A stretch of DNA of 64,000 nt from positions 62,001-126,000 of the forward strand of contig CAVXCV010000007.1 in assembly GCA_963760405.1 (NCBI GenBank). Reading direction: 5' to 3'. Source of the stretch: RYN-230 sp963760405 (lineage in GTDB: Bacteria > Actinomycetota > Actinomycetes > Streptosporangiales > Streptosporangiaceae). The notes beneath the pieces were generated by a model. It searched no databases, was not told the DNA's origin, and was given only the letters and a program-made list of their open reading frames with translations. Shown here one piece after another: positions 1-8,777 of this stretch; the first letter of the stretch is position 1, and each line of letters opens with the position of its first letter. The translations under genes were made by a program, and so were the position numbers.

Positions 1-69
1 CAGCAGGCTGATCAGGGTCGCCAGCTCGTGCTTTGAATGCCCGGCGGTCCAGATTTTCAGCTCACCCAT
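1..69 (-). CDS. DUF488 family protein, N-terminal fragment
   Basis: The first 23 codons of a gene that runs off the left edge. The ATG at 69 reads MGELKIWTAGHSKHELATLI, which fits the usual start of DUF488 proteins (a short beta strand followed by T-x-G-H-S). DUF488 proteins are small, poorly characterised cytoplasmic proteins. Only the N-terminus is visible, so nothing can be said about completeness. The glycerophosphodiesterase gene upstream on the same strand ends 53 bases away, so co-transcription is possible. Confidence 0.65.
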   Translation of the reverse strand, partial: MGELKIWTAGHSKHELATLISLL

Positions 70-122
70 CAGCAGCAGCTTACGCCGGGATCACTAGCCT
101 CATTCGTAGCTCTGCCGGGCAG

Positions 123-842
123 TTAGCCCAGTTCAGCGCGGCGGCGGACCGCGTGCTGGGGGCGGTTGGTGATCAGGACCTCGATCCGCTGGTCGCGCAG
201 GAACTGGTCGATCAGGGAGTCCGGGTCAACGGTCCAGACCATGACACCGATGCCGTGCCGATGGCACATCCGGGTGACGCCGAGCCGCGCCAGCTTGTAG
301 TTGACCGCGACCCAGTCGGCGCCGCAGGCGCGGATCCGGGGCAGCGGGAACAGCTCGCTGCGGCGGACCGCCGCCCAGCGGCGGCGCGGCACCTCGCCCA
401 GGCTGCGGCCCAGCGACAGCGCGGTCGTCACCTTCGGGAAGGCCCGCTTGATCGTGGCCACCGAGACATCCTCCAGCGTGGTGACCACGAAGTTGCCCGG
501 CCCCAGGATCGAGGTGGCCAGCGCCACGACCTCTTCCTCGTAGCCGATCTCCTTCAGGTCGAGATGACCGATCAGGCGGCCAGCCAGCATGGCCATGACC
601 TCCCCGACCCGGGGCACCTCATAGTTCAGCCGGTCACACAGCTCCCGGTAGCCAAGGTCGGCCACCCGCGCGCCGCCGCGCCCGGTGCGGGCATCGTGAT
701 AGACCACCAGGACGTTGTCGGCGGTCTTACGGATATCGAATTCGGCGTATTCCGCGCCGTTGGCGAGGCTATCGCGGTAGGTGTCATAGGTGACCGGGCT
801 CTCAGCCCGCGAATGGCGGCAATGAGCGGAGATCTGGACCAC
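123..842 (-). CDS. glycerophosphodiester phosphodiesterase family protein
   Basis: About 239 residues with the GDPD TIM-barrel pattern. An N-terminal SAHCRHS is followed by EFDIRKTADNVLVVYHD, the metal-binding E-x-D...HD block, then HLDLKE in the middle and VMVWTVDPDSLIDQ plus ITNRP at the C-terminus. Such enzymes cut glycerophosphodiesters to glycerol-3-phosphate and an alcohol. I chose the GTG at 842 because AGAGG lies five bases before it and the fold begins there; an in-frame ATG at 965 would add 41 Pro/Gly/Ala-rich residues with no ribosome site. The canonical catalytic HRG is HCR here and PENT is replaced by PVTYDT, so activity is uncertain. Confidence 0.8.
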   Translation of the reverse strand: MVQISAHCRHSRAESPVTYDTYRDSLANGAEYAEFDIRKTADNVLVVYHDARTGRGGARVADLGYRELCDRLNYEVPRVGEVMAMLAGRLIGHLDLKEIGYEEEVVALATSILGPGNFVVTTLEDVSVATIKRAFPKVTTALSLGRSLGEVPRRRWAAVRRSELFPLPRIRACGADWVAVNYKLARLGVTRMCHRHGIGVMVWTVDPDSLIDQFLRDQRIEVLITNRPQHAVRRRAELG

Positions 843-1049
843 TTGCGCCTCTGGGTCTCCGGGTGAGGGTACGTTGGCCTGCCCTGCTCCGCCCGCCACT
901 CTCGCAGCGGCAGGTGGCTGGCCGGTGAATCCCGGGCTGCCAGCCGGGGACACCTGGATCACCATGTGGTGCAGCTGCAGGTGCGCTTGCAGGCCAGCAG
1001 CCCCGCGACACGGCCAGCTTCTATTTCCGCCGCACGTCAGGCTGGCTTC

Positions 1050-1801
1050 TTAGGTAGCCCGGCCCAGCCAGCGGACCAGGTTCCCCCACAGCGCGCCGGT
1101 ATCCGGGCCAGGCCATGAACTCCGGCGGAGCCCAGTGCGGCGCGCAGTCCGAGGTGAACACCGCGCTGCGGCCCGGCGCCGTGCTCCCAGCACGCCACCA
1201 GCGGATCGGCGCCGCACCGCACCAGCACCTCGGCGTCGGGCCGCGCCGTCACCCGGTTGTAGCCGAGCAGGGCAGGCCACGGTCCGGGCACGCCGCGCAG
1301 CACCGGGTGATCCGGCAGGCCACCGGCTCGGCACTACGCCCTGCGGGCTACTCGGCCCGGTCGTCTACCGCGCTGATCAGTCACGGGCAGCGCGTCCTCG
1401 ACCGCGGTGCCGTGGTAGCGCGCCTTGCCCTCGATGCCGGCGAACGACAGGTAGCCCCCGATCATCAGCAGCCCGCCGCCATCCCGCACGTACTCCTCGA
1501 CCGCCGCCAGCCGGTCCGGCGCGGGCTGGGACCGCTCGAACGTCTGCGGCGCCAGCAGGATGCTGTTGGCGCCGATGTCACTGAGGATGACCGCTGCGTA
1601 GGCGGCCAGCTCGCCGGCGGTCGCCGGGAACCTGGCCGGCACGAGATGCCCGGGCAGGTAGTCCACGTCGATGCCCTCCTCGCCGAGCACCGCGCGCAGG
1701 TGATCGGCGCCCTCCACGTAGGAGCTCGTGGTGAACGAGTCCACGCCCTTGATGTGCAGGCTGTGCGTGATCCAGCTCTCGCCGCAAAGCAGCACCCGCA
1801 T
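1050..1801 (-). pseudogene. ThuA-like / glutamine amidotransferase-like protein, frameshifted
   Basis: The first 140 residues are intact (MRVLLCGESWITHSLHIKG at the start, RDGGGLLMIGGYLSFAGIEG in the middle), as in class-I glutamine-amidotransferase-like proteins related to ThuA. After EDALPV the rest of the family pattern can be read only by changing frame at least three times: ISAVDDRAE then an in-frame stop, GLPDHPVLRGVPGPWPALLG, FTSDCAPHWAPPEFMAWPGY, and finally ALWGNLVRWLGRAT before a TAA. The start has GGAGGGG five bases upstream and lies 18 bases after the LacI stop codon, so the two were probably one operon. It is either a real pseudogene or carries several sequencing indels. Confidence 0.75.
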
Positions 1802-1819
1802 GACGCCCCTCCAGTTTGA

Positions 1820-2824
1820 TCAGCCCGGCGGACCCGCCGACTCCCGCACGATCAGCTCCACCGGCAGCACCTCGGTCCGCGCCGGGGTGTCCGTGTCGGC
1901 CAGCCGTTCGAACAGCAGCTCCACGCCGGTCTGGGCCAGCCGCTCCAGCGGCGACCTGATCGTGGTCAGCCGGGGCCGCACGTACTGGCTGAACCGGATG
2001 TCGTCGAATCCCACCACGGACAGGTCCCCGGGCACCCGGACGCCATGCGTCTCCGCCGCCGACAACATGCCCAGCGCGATGTAGTCACTGGCCACGAACG
2101 CCGCCGTGGGTGGCTGGCCACCGGCCAGCAGCCGGGGCAGCGCGCTCATCCCGAACTGCTCGGTAAAGTGCCCCGCCAGGACGATCTGCTCGTCCGGGTC
2201 GATGCCGCCCTTGCGCAGCGCCTCCTCGTACCCGCGGCGCCGCTCCTGCACCGAGGCGAGCTCGGCCGGGCCGGACACGAACGCGATCCGGCGGTGGCCG
2301 AGCGCGACCAGGTAGCTGGCGGCCTGGTAGCCGCCCGCGTAGTCGTCCATGACCACGGTGTGCACGTCAGGCAGGCCGGTGATCGGCTCGTCCACCACGA
2401 CCACGGGCAGGCCGCCGCGGATCGCGGCGGCCAGCCGCTCGTTGGACCGGAACGAGCCCAGGTACAGCATGCCGTCGATGGCCCCGGACGCGAGCAGGTC
2501 GATGTAGCTGGCTTCCTTGACCGCCTGGCTCCGGGTCGAGCAGAGCAGCACGAGCAGGCCGTGCCGCTCCACCGCCTCGACCACGTAGTCGGCGATCGCG
2601 CCGAAGTAGGGGTTGCTGATCTCGGGCACCACGAAGCCGATGACCCCGGAGCGCCGCCGGGCCAGGTTCCGCGCCTGTGCGTTCGGCACGTAGCCCAGAT
2701 CGCGGATGGCGTCGAGCATCCGTGCCTCGGTGGCCGGGGAGACCCGCAACGTGCCGTTCAGGTAACGGGAGACCGTGGACGCGGCCACCCCGGCGGCCTT
2801 CGCCACTTCCTGGATCGTCGCCAC
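1820..2824 (-). CDS. LacI-family transcriptional regulator
   Basis: 334 residues, the normal length for LacI/GalR repressors. Residues 3-50 form the helix-turn-helix and hinge (ATIQEVAKAAGVAASTVSRY ... GYVPNAQARNLARR). Residues 58 onward are a periplasmic-binding-protein-like effector domain (GVIGFVVPEISNPYFGAIAD; SVVGFDDIRFSQYVRP near 260). The start is GTG. It lies divergent from the permease/M24 operon, with a LacI-type palindrome in the gap, so it probably represses that operon and perhaps itself. The ligand cannot be read from sequence; the neighbours suggest an amino-acid or amine derivative. Confidence 0.93.
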   Translation of the reverse strand: MATIQEVAKAAGVAASTVSRYLNGTLRVSPATEARMLDAIRDLGYVPNAQARNLARRRSGVIGFVVPEISNPYFGAIADYVVEAVERHGLLVLLCSTRSQAVKEASYIDLLASGAIDGMLYLGSFRSNERLAAAIRGGLPVVVVDEPITGLPDVHTVVMDDYAGGYQAASYLVALGHRRIAFVSGPAELASVQERRRGYEEALRKGGIDPDEQIVLAGHFTEQFGMSALPRLLAGGQPPTAAFVASDYIALGMLSAAETHGVRVPGDLSVVGFDDIRFSQYVRPRLTTIRSPLERLAQTGVELLFERLADTDTPARTEVLPVELIVRESAGPPG

Positions 2825-2907
2825 AGATTGCCCCGTCCGCGCTACCGGTTGCTATTGCCATTGCATCCGGTCATGGCGTGATCCTACCCCGCCCGGCAAC
2901 TTGCCTG

Positions 2908-2935
2908 TTGACGCTCATGATGCTGGTTGTAATAC
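2908..2935 (+). promoter_or_regulatory. candidate promoter for the permease operon
   Basis: TTGACG (2908-2913) and TAATAC (2930-2935) are separated by 16 bases. The -35 is good and the -10 weak. The position, just before a LacI operator and about 80 bases before the permease start, fits a repressible promoter. Confidence 0.45.
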
Positions 2936-2936
2936 T

Positions 2937-2956
2937 TTGCGAAACCGGTTGCGTAA
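2937..2956. promoter_or_regulatory. LacI-type operator
   Basis: TTGCGAAACCGGTTGCGTAA is an imperfect palindrome (8 of 10 positions symmetric) centred on CC|GG, the shape expected for LacI/GalR operators. It lies between the divergent LacI regulator and the permease and directly downstream of the candidate promoter. Confidence 0.6.
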
Positions 2957-3013
2957 CTGGGCCGGGGTAACCGCCGCGTAGCCGCCTTTCCCCACGATCT
3001 CCGGGGGGTCCCC

Positions 3014-4500
3014 GTGACTGCCGAGATCGACCAGCCCCACCGCCGCCACGCACCTGCGGCGCAACGCCCTTGGCCTCCCCCAGGTGGTATTCCAGGGCAT
3101 TACGCACATCGCGCCCTCGATCAACATCGTGTTCACGTTCCCGATCATCGCGCTGAAGGCGGGGCCGGCCATGCCGATCTCGTTCCTGCTGACGACGATC
3201 GTCTGCTACTTCATCGGCAATACCGTGTCGCAGTTCTCCAAGTACCTGCCGTCCAGCGGCGGCTACTACTCGTTCGCGACCCGGGGGCTCGGCGACCGCA
3301 GCGGCTTCATGACCACGTGGAGCTACCTGATCTACGACATCATCGGGCCGGCCGGCGCGATCGGGTTCCTCGGCTTCCTGATCTCCGACACCATCCAGAC
3401 CGCGTCCGGCGTGGACATCCCGTGGTGGATCTTTGCCCTGGCCACGTTCGCGATCGTGTGGGTGCTGACCCATTTCGGGATCCGGCTGTCCATGGGGACG
3501 ACGGCCGTCGTTCGGCGCGTTCGAGATACTGATCATGCTCGCGCTCAGCATCACCTTCCTGGTCCATCCCGGGCACGGCTCCTCCTTTACCGCGCCGCTG
3601 CAGCCCAGCCAATCGCCGCACATGTTCGGCGGCATCCTCGCCGGGATGGTCTTCTCTGTGCTCGCGCTCAGCGGCTTCGAGGCGCCCGCGCCGCTGGCCC
3701 AGGAAACCCGCAGGCCCGCGAACTTCATCGGCCGCGCCGTCATGCTCTCGCTGTTCCTGACCGGCGGGTTCTACATCTTCACCTCCTACGCCAGCGCCAT
3801 CGGCTGGGGCACCGGCAACATGGCCGCGTTCGCCTCGAACCCGAACCCGTACTACGCGCTTGGCCACGCGCTGTGGGGCGCGGGCTGGTGGCTCGTGGTC
3901 ATCGCCCTCATCAACAGTGCCATCGGCGTCGGCCTGGCCTGCACGAACGCCGCGTCCCGGGTGATGTACACGATGGGCCAGGCCGGCACGCTGCCCAAGC
4001 GGTTCGGCAGGCTCCACCCGGTGCACCAGACCCCGGCGTTCGCGATCGCGTTCCAGCAGCTGGCCGGGATCGTGGCCATCCTGCTGGTCGGCCTGCTGCT
4101 ACAGCCTTCTGACATCTTCGGGTTCCTCGGCACCATCGCCACGCTCGCCGTGATCATCCTGTACGTGATGGCGAACCTGGCCCTGACCGCCTACATCCGC
4201 CGCGAGCATGCGGCCGATTTCAACATCTGGCGGCACGGGGTGCTGCCCTGGGTCGGCACGCTGGCCCTGCTGCCGGTGCTGTTCGTGACCGTGTATCCGG
4301 TGCCGCCCTGGCCGTTCAGCCTCACCCCGTACGTGTTCATCGTGGCGCTGATCATCGGTTTCGGCTACATGCTGTGGCGTGAGTCGCGCCACCCGGGGGC
4401 GCTGCGCCGCGGGGCCACCGTGCTCGTGGGCACACGCAGTGACGCCGAAGGTGACGTGGACTGGGACGCGGCGTCGGCCGCACCCCAGCCCGGCGCGTGA
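3014..4500 (+). pseudogene. APC-superfamily amino acid permease, frameshifted
   Basis: The protein reads as an amino acid/polyamine/organocation permease of about 490 residues with about 12 membrane spans. LRRNALGLPQVVFQGITHIA is the first span, SSGGYYSFATRGLG an early consensus segment, and VFSVLALSGFEAPAPLAQET the span-6 region. It needs two frame changes: one near 3055, after the N-terminal MTAEIDQPHRRH, and one near 3515, between RLSMGTTAV and FEILIMLALS. From there the frame is open to the TGA at 4500, which overlaps the next gene's GTG. GGGGGG lies before the GTG at 3014. It is probably controlled by the divergent LacI protein. Each break is a single-base change in GC-rich sequence, so indel error is possible. 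Confidence 0.75.
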
Positions 4501-5898
4501 CGCCGGTGTCCCCCAGGGTGGAGCTGGCCGAGATCGGCCTGCCCGACTTCGGCCTGCCCGCGGTCGAGCCTGCCGTGCCGGAAGCGACCTACCGGGCGCG
4601 GCTGGCGGCCGCCGCCGCGGCGGCGGCCAGCGCCGGGCTCGACGCGCTGCTCGTCTACGCGGACCGGGAGCACTTCGCGAACCTGTCCTACCTGACCGGG
4701 TTCGATCCCCGGTTCGAGGAGGCCCTGCTCATCCTGGTGCCGGGCCGCCCGGCCACGCTGCTTGTCGGCAACGAGGGACTCGCCTACGCCGCAGTGGTAC
4801 CCGATGAGATCGAGGTCGTCCGCTACCAGAGCTTCAGCCTGGTCAGCCAGCCCCGGTCGGCCAGCAAGCCGCTCGGCGAGATCCTGGCCGGGGCCGGCCT
4901 GGGCGGCGCGGCGGCGCGCGCGGGTCGGCATCGCGGGCTGGAAGTACTTCGGCCCGGCCGACGGGGAGCGGGCGGAGCACTGGATCGAGGCCCCGGCCTA
5001 CCTGGTCGGCGAGCTGGGGCTGCTGGGCTGCACGCCGGTCAACGCCAGCGCACTGTTCGTCGAGCCCGGCCGGGGCCTGCGCCTGGTCAACGAGACCGAC
5101 CAGATCGCGTCGTTCGAGTTCGCCGCCACGCACGGCTCGGAGTCGATGCGCCGGATGATCGAGGGCGCCCGCCCGGGCCTGACCGAGCACGAGGCGTTCG
5201 CGCTGTACCGGCCGATCGGGCTGCCGCACTCCTACCATCCGCTGGTGCTCAGCGGCGAGCGGACCGCGCTGGGGCTGGCCAGCTCGTCCAGCCGGGTGCT
5301 GCGCCGCGGCGACCCGATGAGCGCTGGCTTCGGCTACTGGGGCAGCAACATCGCCCGCGGCGGCTTCCTCGCCGGCCGGCCGGCGGACCTGCCCGAAGCC
5401 GCCGCCGACTATGTGGACCGGCTCGTCGCGCCGTACTTCGCCTGCGCCTGCGAGTGGTACGAGACGATCGGCATCGGGGTCACCGGCGGCGAGCTGTTCA
5501 GCCTGGTGCAGCGCTGGCTGGGCGATCCGTTCTTCGGCGTCCAGCTGAACCCCGGGCATTTCATCCACCTGGACGAGTGGCCCAGCTCCCCGGTCTATCC
5601 CGGCTCCGAGATCACACTGCGGTCCGGGATGACGCTGCAGCTGGACATCATCCCGGCCACCGGCACCGCCTACCACACCACGAACATCGAGGACGGGGTG
5701 GCCCTGGCCGACGAGGCCGCCCGCGCCGACCTGGCCGCCCGCTATCCGGACCTGTGGCAGCGGATCACCCGCCGCCGCGCGTTCATGGCCGGCACGCTCG
5801 GCATCCGGCTCAAGCCGGAGGTGCTGCCGCTGTCCAACCTGGCCGGCTACCTCCCCCCGTACTGGCTGTCCCCGCAGCTGGCCATGCGCCGGGGCTAA
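4497..5898 (+). pseudogene. M24 (creatinase/Xaa-Pro peptidase-like) family protein, frameshifted
   Basis: About 466 residues once one frame change near 4918 (in a run of alternating GC) is allowed. An N-terminal creatinase-like domain (LDALLVYADREHFANLSYLT) leads into a pita-bread domain (GESE-like region SNIARGGFLAG; GHFIHLDEWPSSPVYPGSEI; NIEDGVALADEAA). The two Asp metal ligands expected before and within the first conserved block are not visible (SAGFGYWGSNIARG), while the His and the last Glu are present. It may therefore be a non-peptidase member. The start overlaps the permease stop by GTGA, so import and processing of one substrate is a fair guess. Confidence 0.75.
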
Positions 5899-5927
5899 TC
5901 CCTGGGCAGCTCATCTCCGAGCTCTCC

Positions 5928-8099
5928 TTACCGGGCGCGGGCCAGTTCGGCCGGCTTACTGGCAGGCAGAGCCGCGCCGGTCACGGCCGCTGGGCCAGTG
6001 TCCCGGATGCGGAGCACCCGGGCCAGCCCCGCGGGCAGCCACCAGTTGGCCCGGCCGAACAGCGCCACCATGGCCGGGACCAGCAGGCAGCGGATCACGA
6101 CCGCGTCGATCAGGATGCCCGCGCCGAGCCCGGTGGCCAGGATCTTCAGGTCGGTCTGCGGCCCGGTGGACATGGACAGGAAGCTCAGCATCAAGATCGC
6201 GGCCGCGCTGGTGACCAGCCGCCCGGTCCGGCCCAGGCCCTCGGTGACCGCGTGCCGCGGGTCGCCACTGGCGTCGTAGGCCTCGCGGATCCGGCTCAGG
6301 ATGAACACTTCATAGTCCATGGACAGCCCGAACAGGAAGGCGAACACCATCAGCGGCACCCACATGGTGATCGCGCCGGTGGCCGGGATGCCCCACACCG
6401 CGTTCGAGCCGTGCCCGTCCTGCCAGACCCAGACCAGCACGCCGTAGGCGGCGGCCAGCGAGATCAGGTTGAACACGACGGCCTTGGCGGCCAGCAGCAC
6501 GGACCGGAAGGCCCGGGTCAGCAGCAGGAACGTGGCAATCCCGATGATGGCCAGCATGAGCGGGAAGTCCCCGTAGACCGCGTGGTCGAAGTCGATCAGG
6601 GAGGCGCCCGTGCCGCCCACGCCCAGCACGTGCGGCCGGCTCAGCAGCGTGTGCTCCAGCTGGGTCACGGTGGCCTGCCCGGCCGGCCCGCTGCTCTCCG
6701 CCACGGGGAGCACGGTGACCAGCGCGGTGCCCCCGTGCCGGTAGTCCGGGGTGGACGGGGCGATGACCGTGTACACGCCGGGCACGGTGCGGGCCGCGGC
6801 GGCGGCGGCCCCGGGCTGGCCGGAGGTGAGCACCTCGGCCGGGGTGAGCACGCCGGCCGGGACGCCGCCGTCGGTCAGCGTGACCAGCGCCTGGTGCGCC
6901 GGGCCGGCCGTGGCCTGCGCGGTGCTGCCGGGCTCGCCCAGGTGCAGGGACAGAGCAGGCAGCATCAGCGCGGCCAGCACACCGAGGCCAGCCAGCGCGG
7001 CCAGCCAGCGGTGGGAGTACACGCCGCGGGCCCAGGCCGAGAACACCCGGCTGGCGGACCGCTCGGTGCGCAGCCGCGGCCAGTCCAGCCGCGGGCCGAC
7101 GGTGGCCAGGATGACCGGCAGCAGGGTGATCGCCACCACGACCGAGACGAGCGGGACCAGCACCCCGCCGATGCCGACGCTGCGCAGCATGGGAACCGGC
7201 AGCACGATCATCGACAGCAGCCCGATGGCCACGGTGAGCCCGGAGAACACCACCGCCCGGCCTGCGTGGTTCATCGCCTCGGTCACGGCGCCAGCGTTGC
7301 TGCGGCCGGCCGCGCGCTCTTCCCGCCACCGGCTGACCACCAGCAGCGAGTAGTCGATGGCCACACCCAGCCCGATCAGCGCGATCAGGAACTCGACGAT
7401 CTGGCTGATCCCGGTGATCTCGGTCAGCCCGCCGACGGCCAGGAAGGTGGCCAGCACCGAGACCCCGCCGATGAGCAGCGGCAGGAAGGCGAGGAAGCTG
7501 CCGAACACCACGGCCAGGATCACCAGCGCGCCGAGGGCGCCGATCATCGCCTCAGCCATGACCCCGGTGCCCTTCGTGCTGCTGGCGGGCTTGCCCGCGG
7601 CCAGCAGCTGCTCGCCGGTGAGGCCGGCCTGCCAGCCGGGCGGCACGGCAGCGGTCAGCGCGCGCTCGATCGCCGGGCCCGCGGTGGGGCCGCCGAAGCC
7701 GTTTTCCGGTGCGGTGAACACCAGCGCGAACGTGGAACGCCCGTCCCGGGTGATGAACGCCCGGTCGTGCGTGGTGGCGTAGTCCGCGATCCGCGCCCCG
7801 GGCAGCTGTGCCGCGATGGCGGCGAAGGCCCGCCCGCTGGCGGCGGCGTCCGCCGGGCTGGTGATCTGCTGCCCGGGCGGCGCGGTCAGCACGGGCACGT
7901 ACGGGGTCTGCGAGCCGCCGTTGCCGTAGCTGCGCACGATCTGGTTGTCCACCCGGAAGGCCTGTCCCGGCATGGCGAACGTGTTGGTCATCCGGTGCGT
8001 GGTGCCGCCGATCGTCGCGATGCCAGCCGCGGCGACGATCAGCCAGAAAACCGCCACCAGGGCCCGGTGGCGGAGAACGAATCGGGTCAGCGCAGGCAT
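5928..8099 (-). CDS. MMPL/RND-family membrane transporter
   Basis: 723 residues with the duplicated MMPL layout: span 1 (ALVAVFWLIVAAAGIATIGG), a large extracytoplasmic domain, spans 2-6 with GVAIDYSLLVVSRWREE, a second large loop, and a final block of spans with GLSMDYEVFILSRIREAYD. These two D-Y motifs are the proton-relay sites of the family. Members export lipids, peptides or drugs. The ATG at 8099 is favoured by GGAGG six bases upstream; the frame stays open to 8207. A 39-bp palindromic element upstream (8232-8270) recurs before the histidine kinase at 11.65 kb, which suggests control by that two-component system. Confidence 0.92.
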   Translation of the reverse strand: MPALTRFVLRHRALVAVFWLIVAAAGIATIGGTTHRMTNTFAMPGQAFRVDNQIVRSYGNGGSQTPYVPVLTAPPGQQITSPADAAASGRAFAAIAAQLPGARIADYATTHDRAFITRDGRSTFALVFTAPENGFGGPTAGPAIERALTAAVPPGWQAGLTGEQLLAAGKPASSTKGTGVMAEAMIGALGALVILAVVFGSFLAFLPLLIGGVSVLATFLAVGGLTEITGISQIVEFLIALIGLGVAIDYSLLVVSRWREERAAGRSNAGAVTEAMNHAGRAVVFSGLTVAIGLLSMIVLPVPMLRSVGIGGVLVPLVSVVVAITLLPVILATVGPRLDWPRLRTERSASRVFSAWARGVYSHRWLAALAGLGVLAALMLPALSLHLGEPGSTAQATAGPAHQALVTLTDGGVPAGVLTPAEVLTSGQPGAAAAAARTVPGVYTVIAPSTPDYRHGGTALVTVLPVAESSGPAGQATVTQLEHTLLSRPHVLGVGGTGASLIDFDHAVYGDFPLMLAIIGIATFLLLTRAFRSVLLAAKAVVFNLISLAAAYGVLVWVWQDGHGSNAVWGIPATGAITMWVPLMVFAFLFGLSMDYEVFILSRIREAYDASGDPRHAVTEGLGRTGRLVTSAAAILMLSFLSMSTGPQTDLKILATGLGAGILIDAVVIRCLLVPAMVALFGRANWWLPAGLARVLRIRDTGPAAVTGAALPASKPAELARAR

Positions 8100-8231
8100 C
8101 CTGGCCTCCGGAGCTAGCCGCCGGCGGACGTTCCGCCGGACAACCGAAAGCCTGCCAACCAGCCGCTGCCTGGTCGTCTGCCCACCGGAGGCAGTCCAGG
8201 TGACCACGCTGGGAGTGCGCGCACCGCCGGC

Positions 8232-8270
8232 TACTCCCAGCGGAGTACACGATCATGTAACTCACGGAGG
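8232..8270. promoter_or_regulatory. palindromic element, copy 1 (shared with kinase promoter)
   Basis: Thirty-nine bases, beginning TACTCCCAGCGGAGTA and ending AACTCACGGAGG, are repeated with one mismatch at 11575-11613. They contain the inverted repeat ACTCC-CAGC-GGAGT and a near-palindrome ACACGATCATGT. It stands upstream of the MMPL gene (which reads left). Probably an operator for the response regulator or another common regulator. Confidence 0.6.
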
Positions 8271-8417
8271 AGGACCAGGGCGCCAACGGCCATCCCGCGC
8301 CGCGCACCCCGCTTCCTCCTGGTCATCGCTGCGCGCCTGACCCAGCGGTCAACGCCGCTGGACCAACGCGGTCCTGCCACTCTCATGCGTTCCCAAGATG
8401 CGACAGCCGTGAGCTAG

Positions 8418-8642
8418 CTAGAGAAGCTTGACCAGTTGCCGAGTTCCGTCCTGCCGGCACAGAGTCAGCTCCGCACCGGAGTCGAGTTCCGCATCAAGGA
8501 ACTCATAGAGCGAGATCGCTCTGTTGACGATGTCGGTCCTGGTGAGCCTGGTGCGCTCACGCGTCTTTTCGAGATCTGTCGCGGCCTTAGTCACGAGGCC
8601 AACTGTGATCCTCCTGTCGAGTTCTTTCATCTCGGCACCCAT
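8418..8642 (-). CDS. small ribbon-helix-helix-like protein
   Basis: 74 residues: MGAEMKELDRRITVGLVTKA, followed by TRLTRTDIVNRAISLYEFLDAE, the strand-helix-helix pattern of Arc/MetJ-type DNA-binding proteins and antitoxins, then a short tail. AGAAGG lies five bases before the ATG. No partner toxin is beside it; instead it is divergent from an XRE-DUF5753 regulator, with an inverted repeat in the shared upstream region. An antitoxin-like or stand-alone regulator is likely. Confidence 0.65.
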   Translation of the reverse strand: MGAEMKELDRRITVGLVTKAATDLEKTRERTRLTRTDIVNRAISLYEFLDAELDSGAELTLCRQDGTRQLVKLL

Positions 8643-8705
8643 TTCTACCTTCTGTCACATCAGCCAATCGTGCCACCCCATACACGGACACGAGCAAATG
8701 ATGAG

Positions 8706-8734
8706 GTATCTCGTGCATCAAATCTACGAGATAC
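8706..8734. promoter_or_regulatory. inverted repeat in divergent promoter region
   Basis: GTATCTCGT and ACGAGATAC form perfect 9-bp arms around an 11-base spacer. They lie between the divergent ribbon-helix-helix and XRE genes, the place expected for an operator bound by either protein. Confidence 0.55.
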
Positions 8735-8777
8735 GGGCATCAATTACACCTACGAATTGATGCACCCAGAGGCGGAC

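Noticed and set aside
4497..8117. A 1206-codon plus-strand frame
   Set aside because: Only its first 140 codons are the M24 protein; the rest is antisense to the MMPL transporter with Gln/His/Arg-rich translation, a shadow of GC codon bias.
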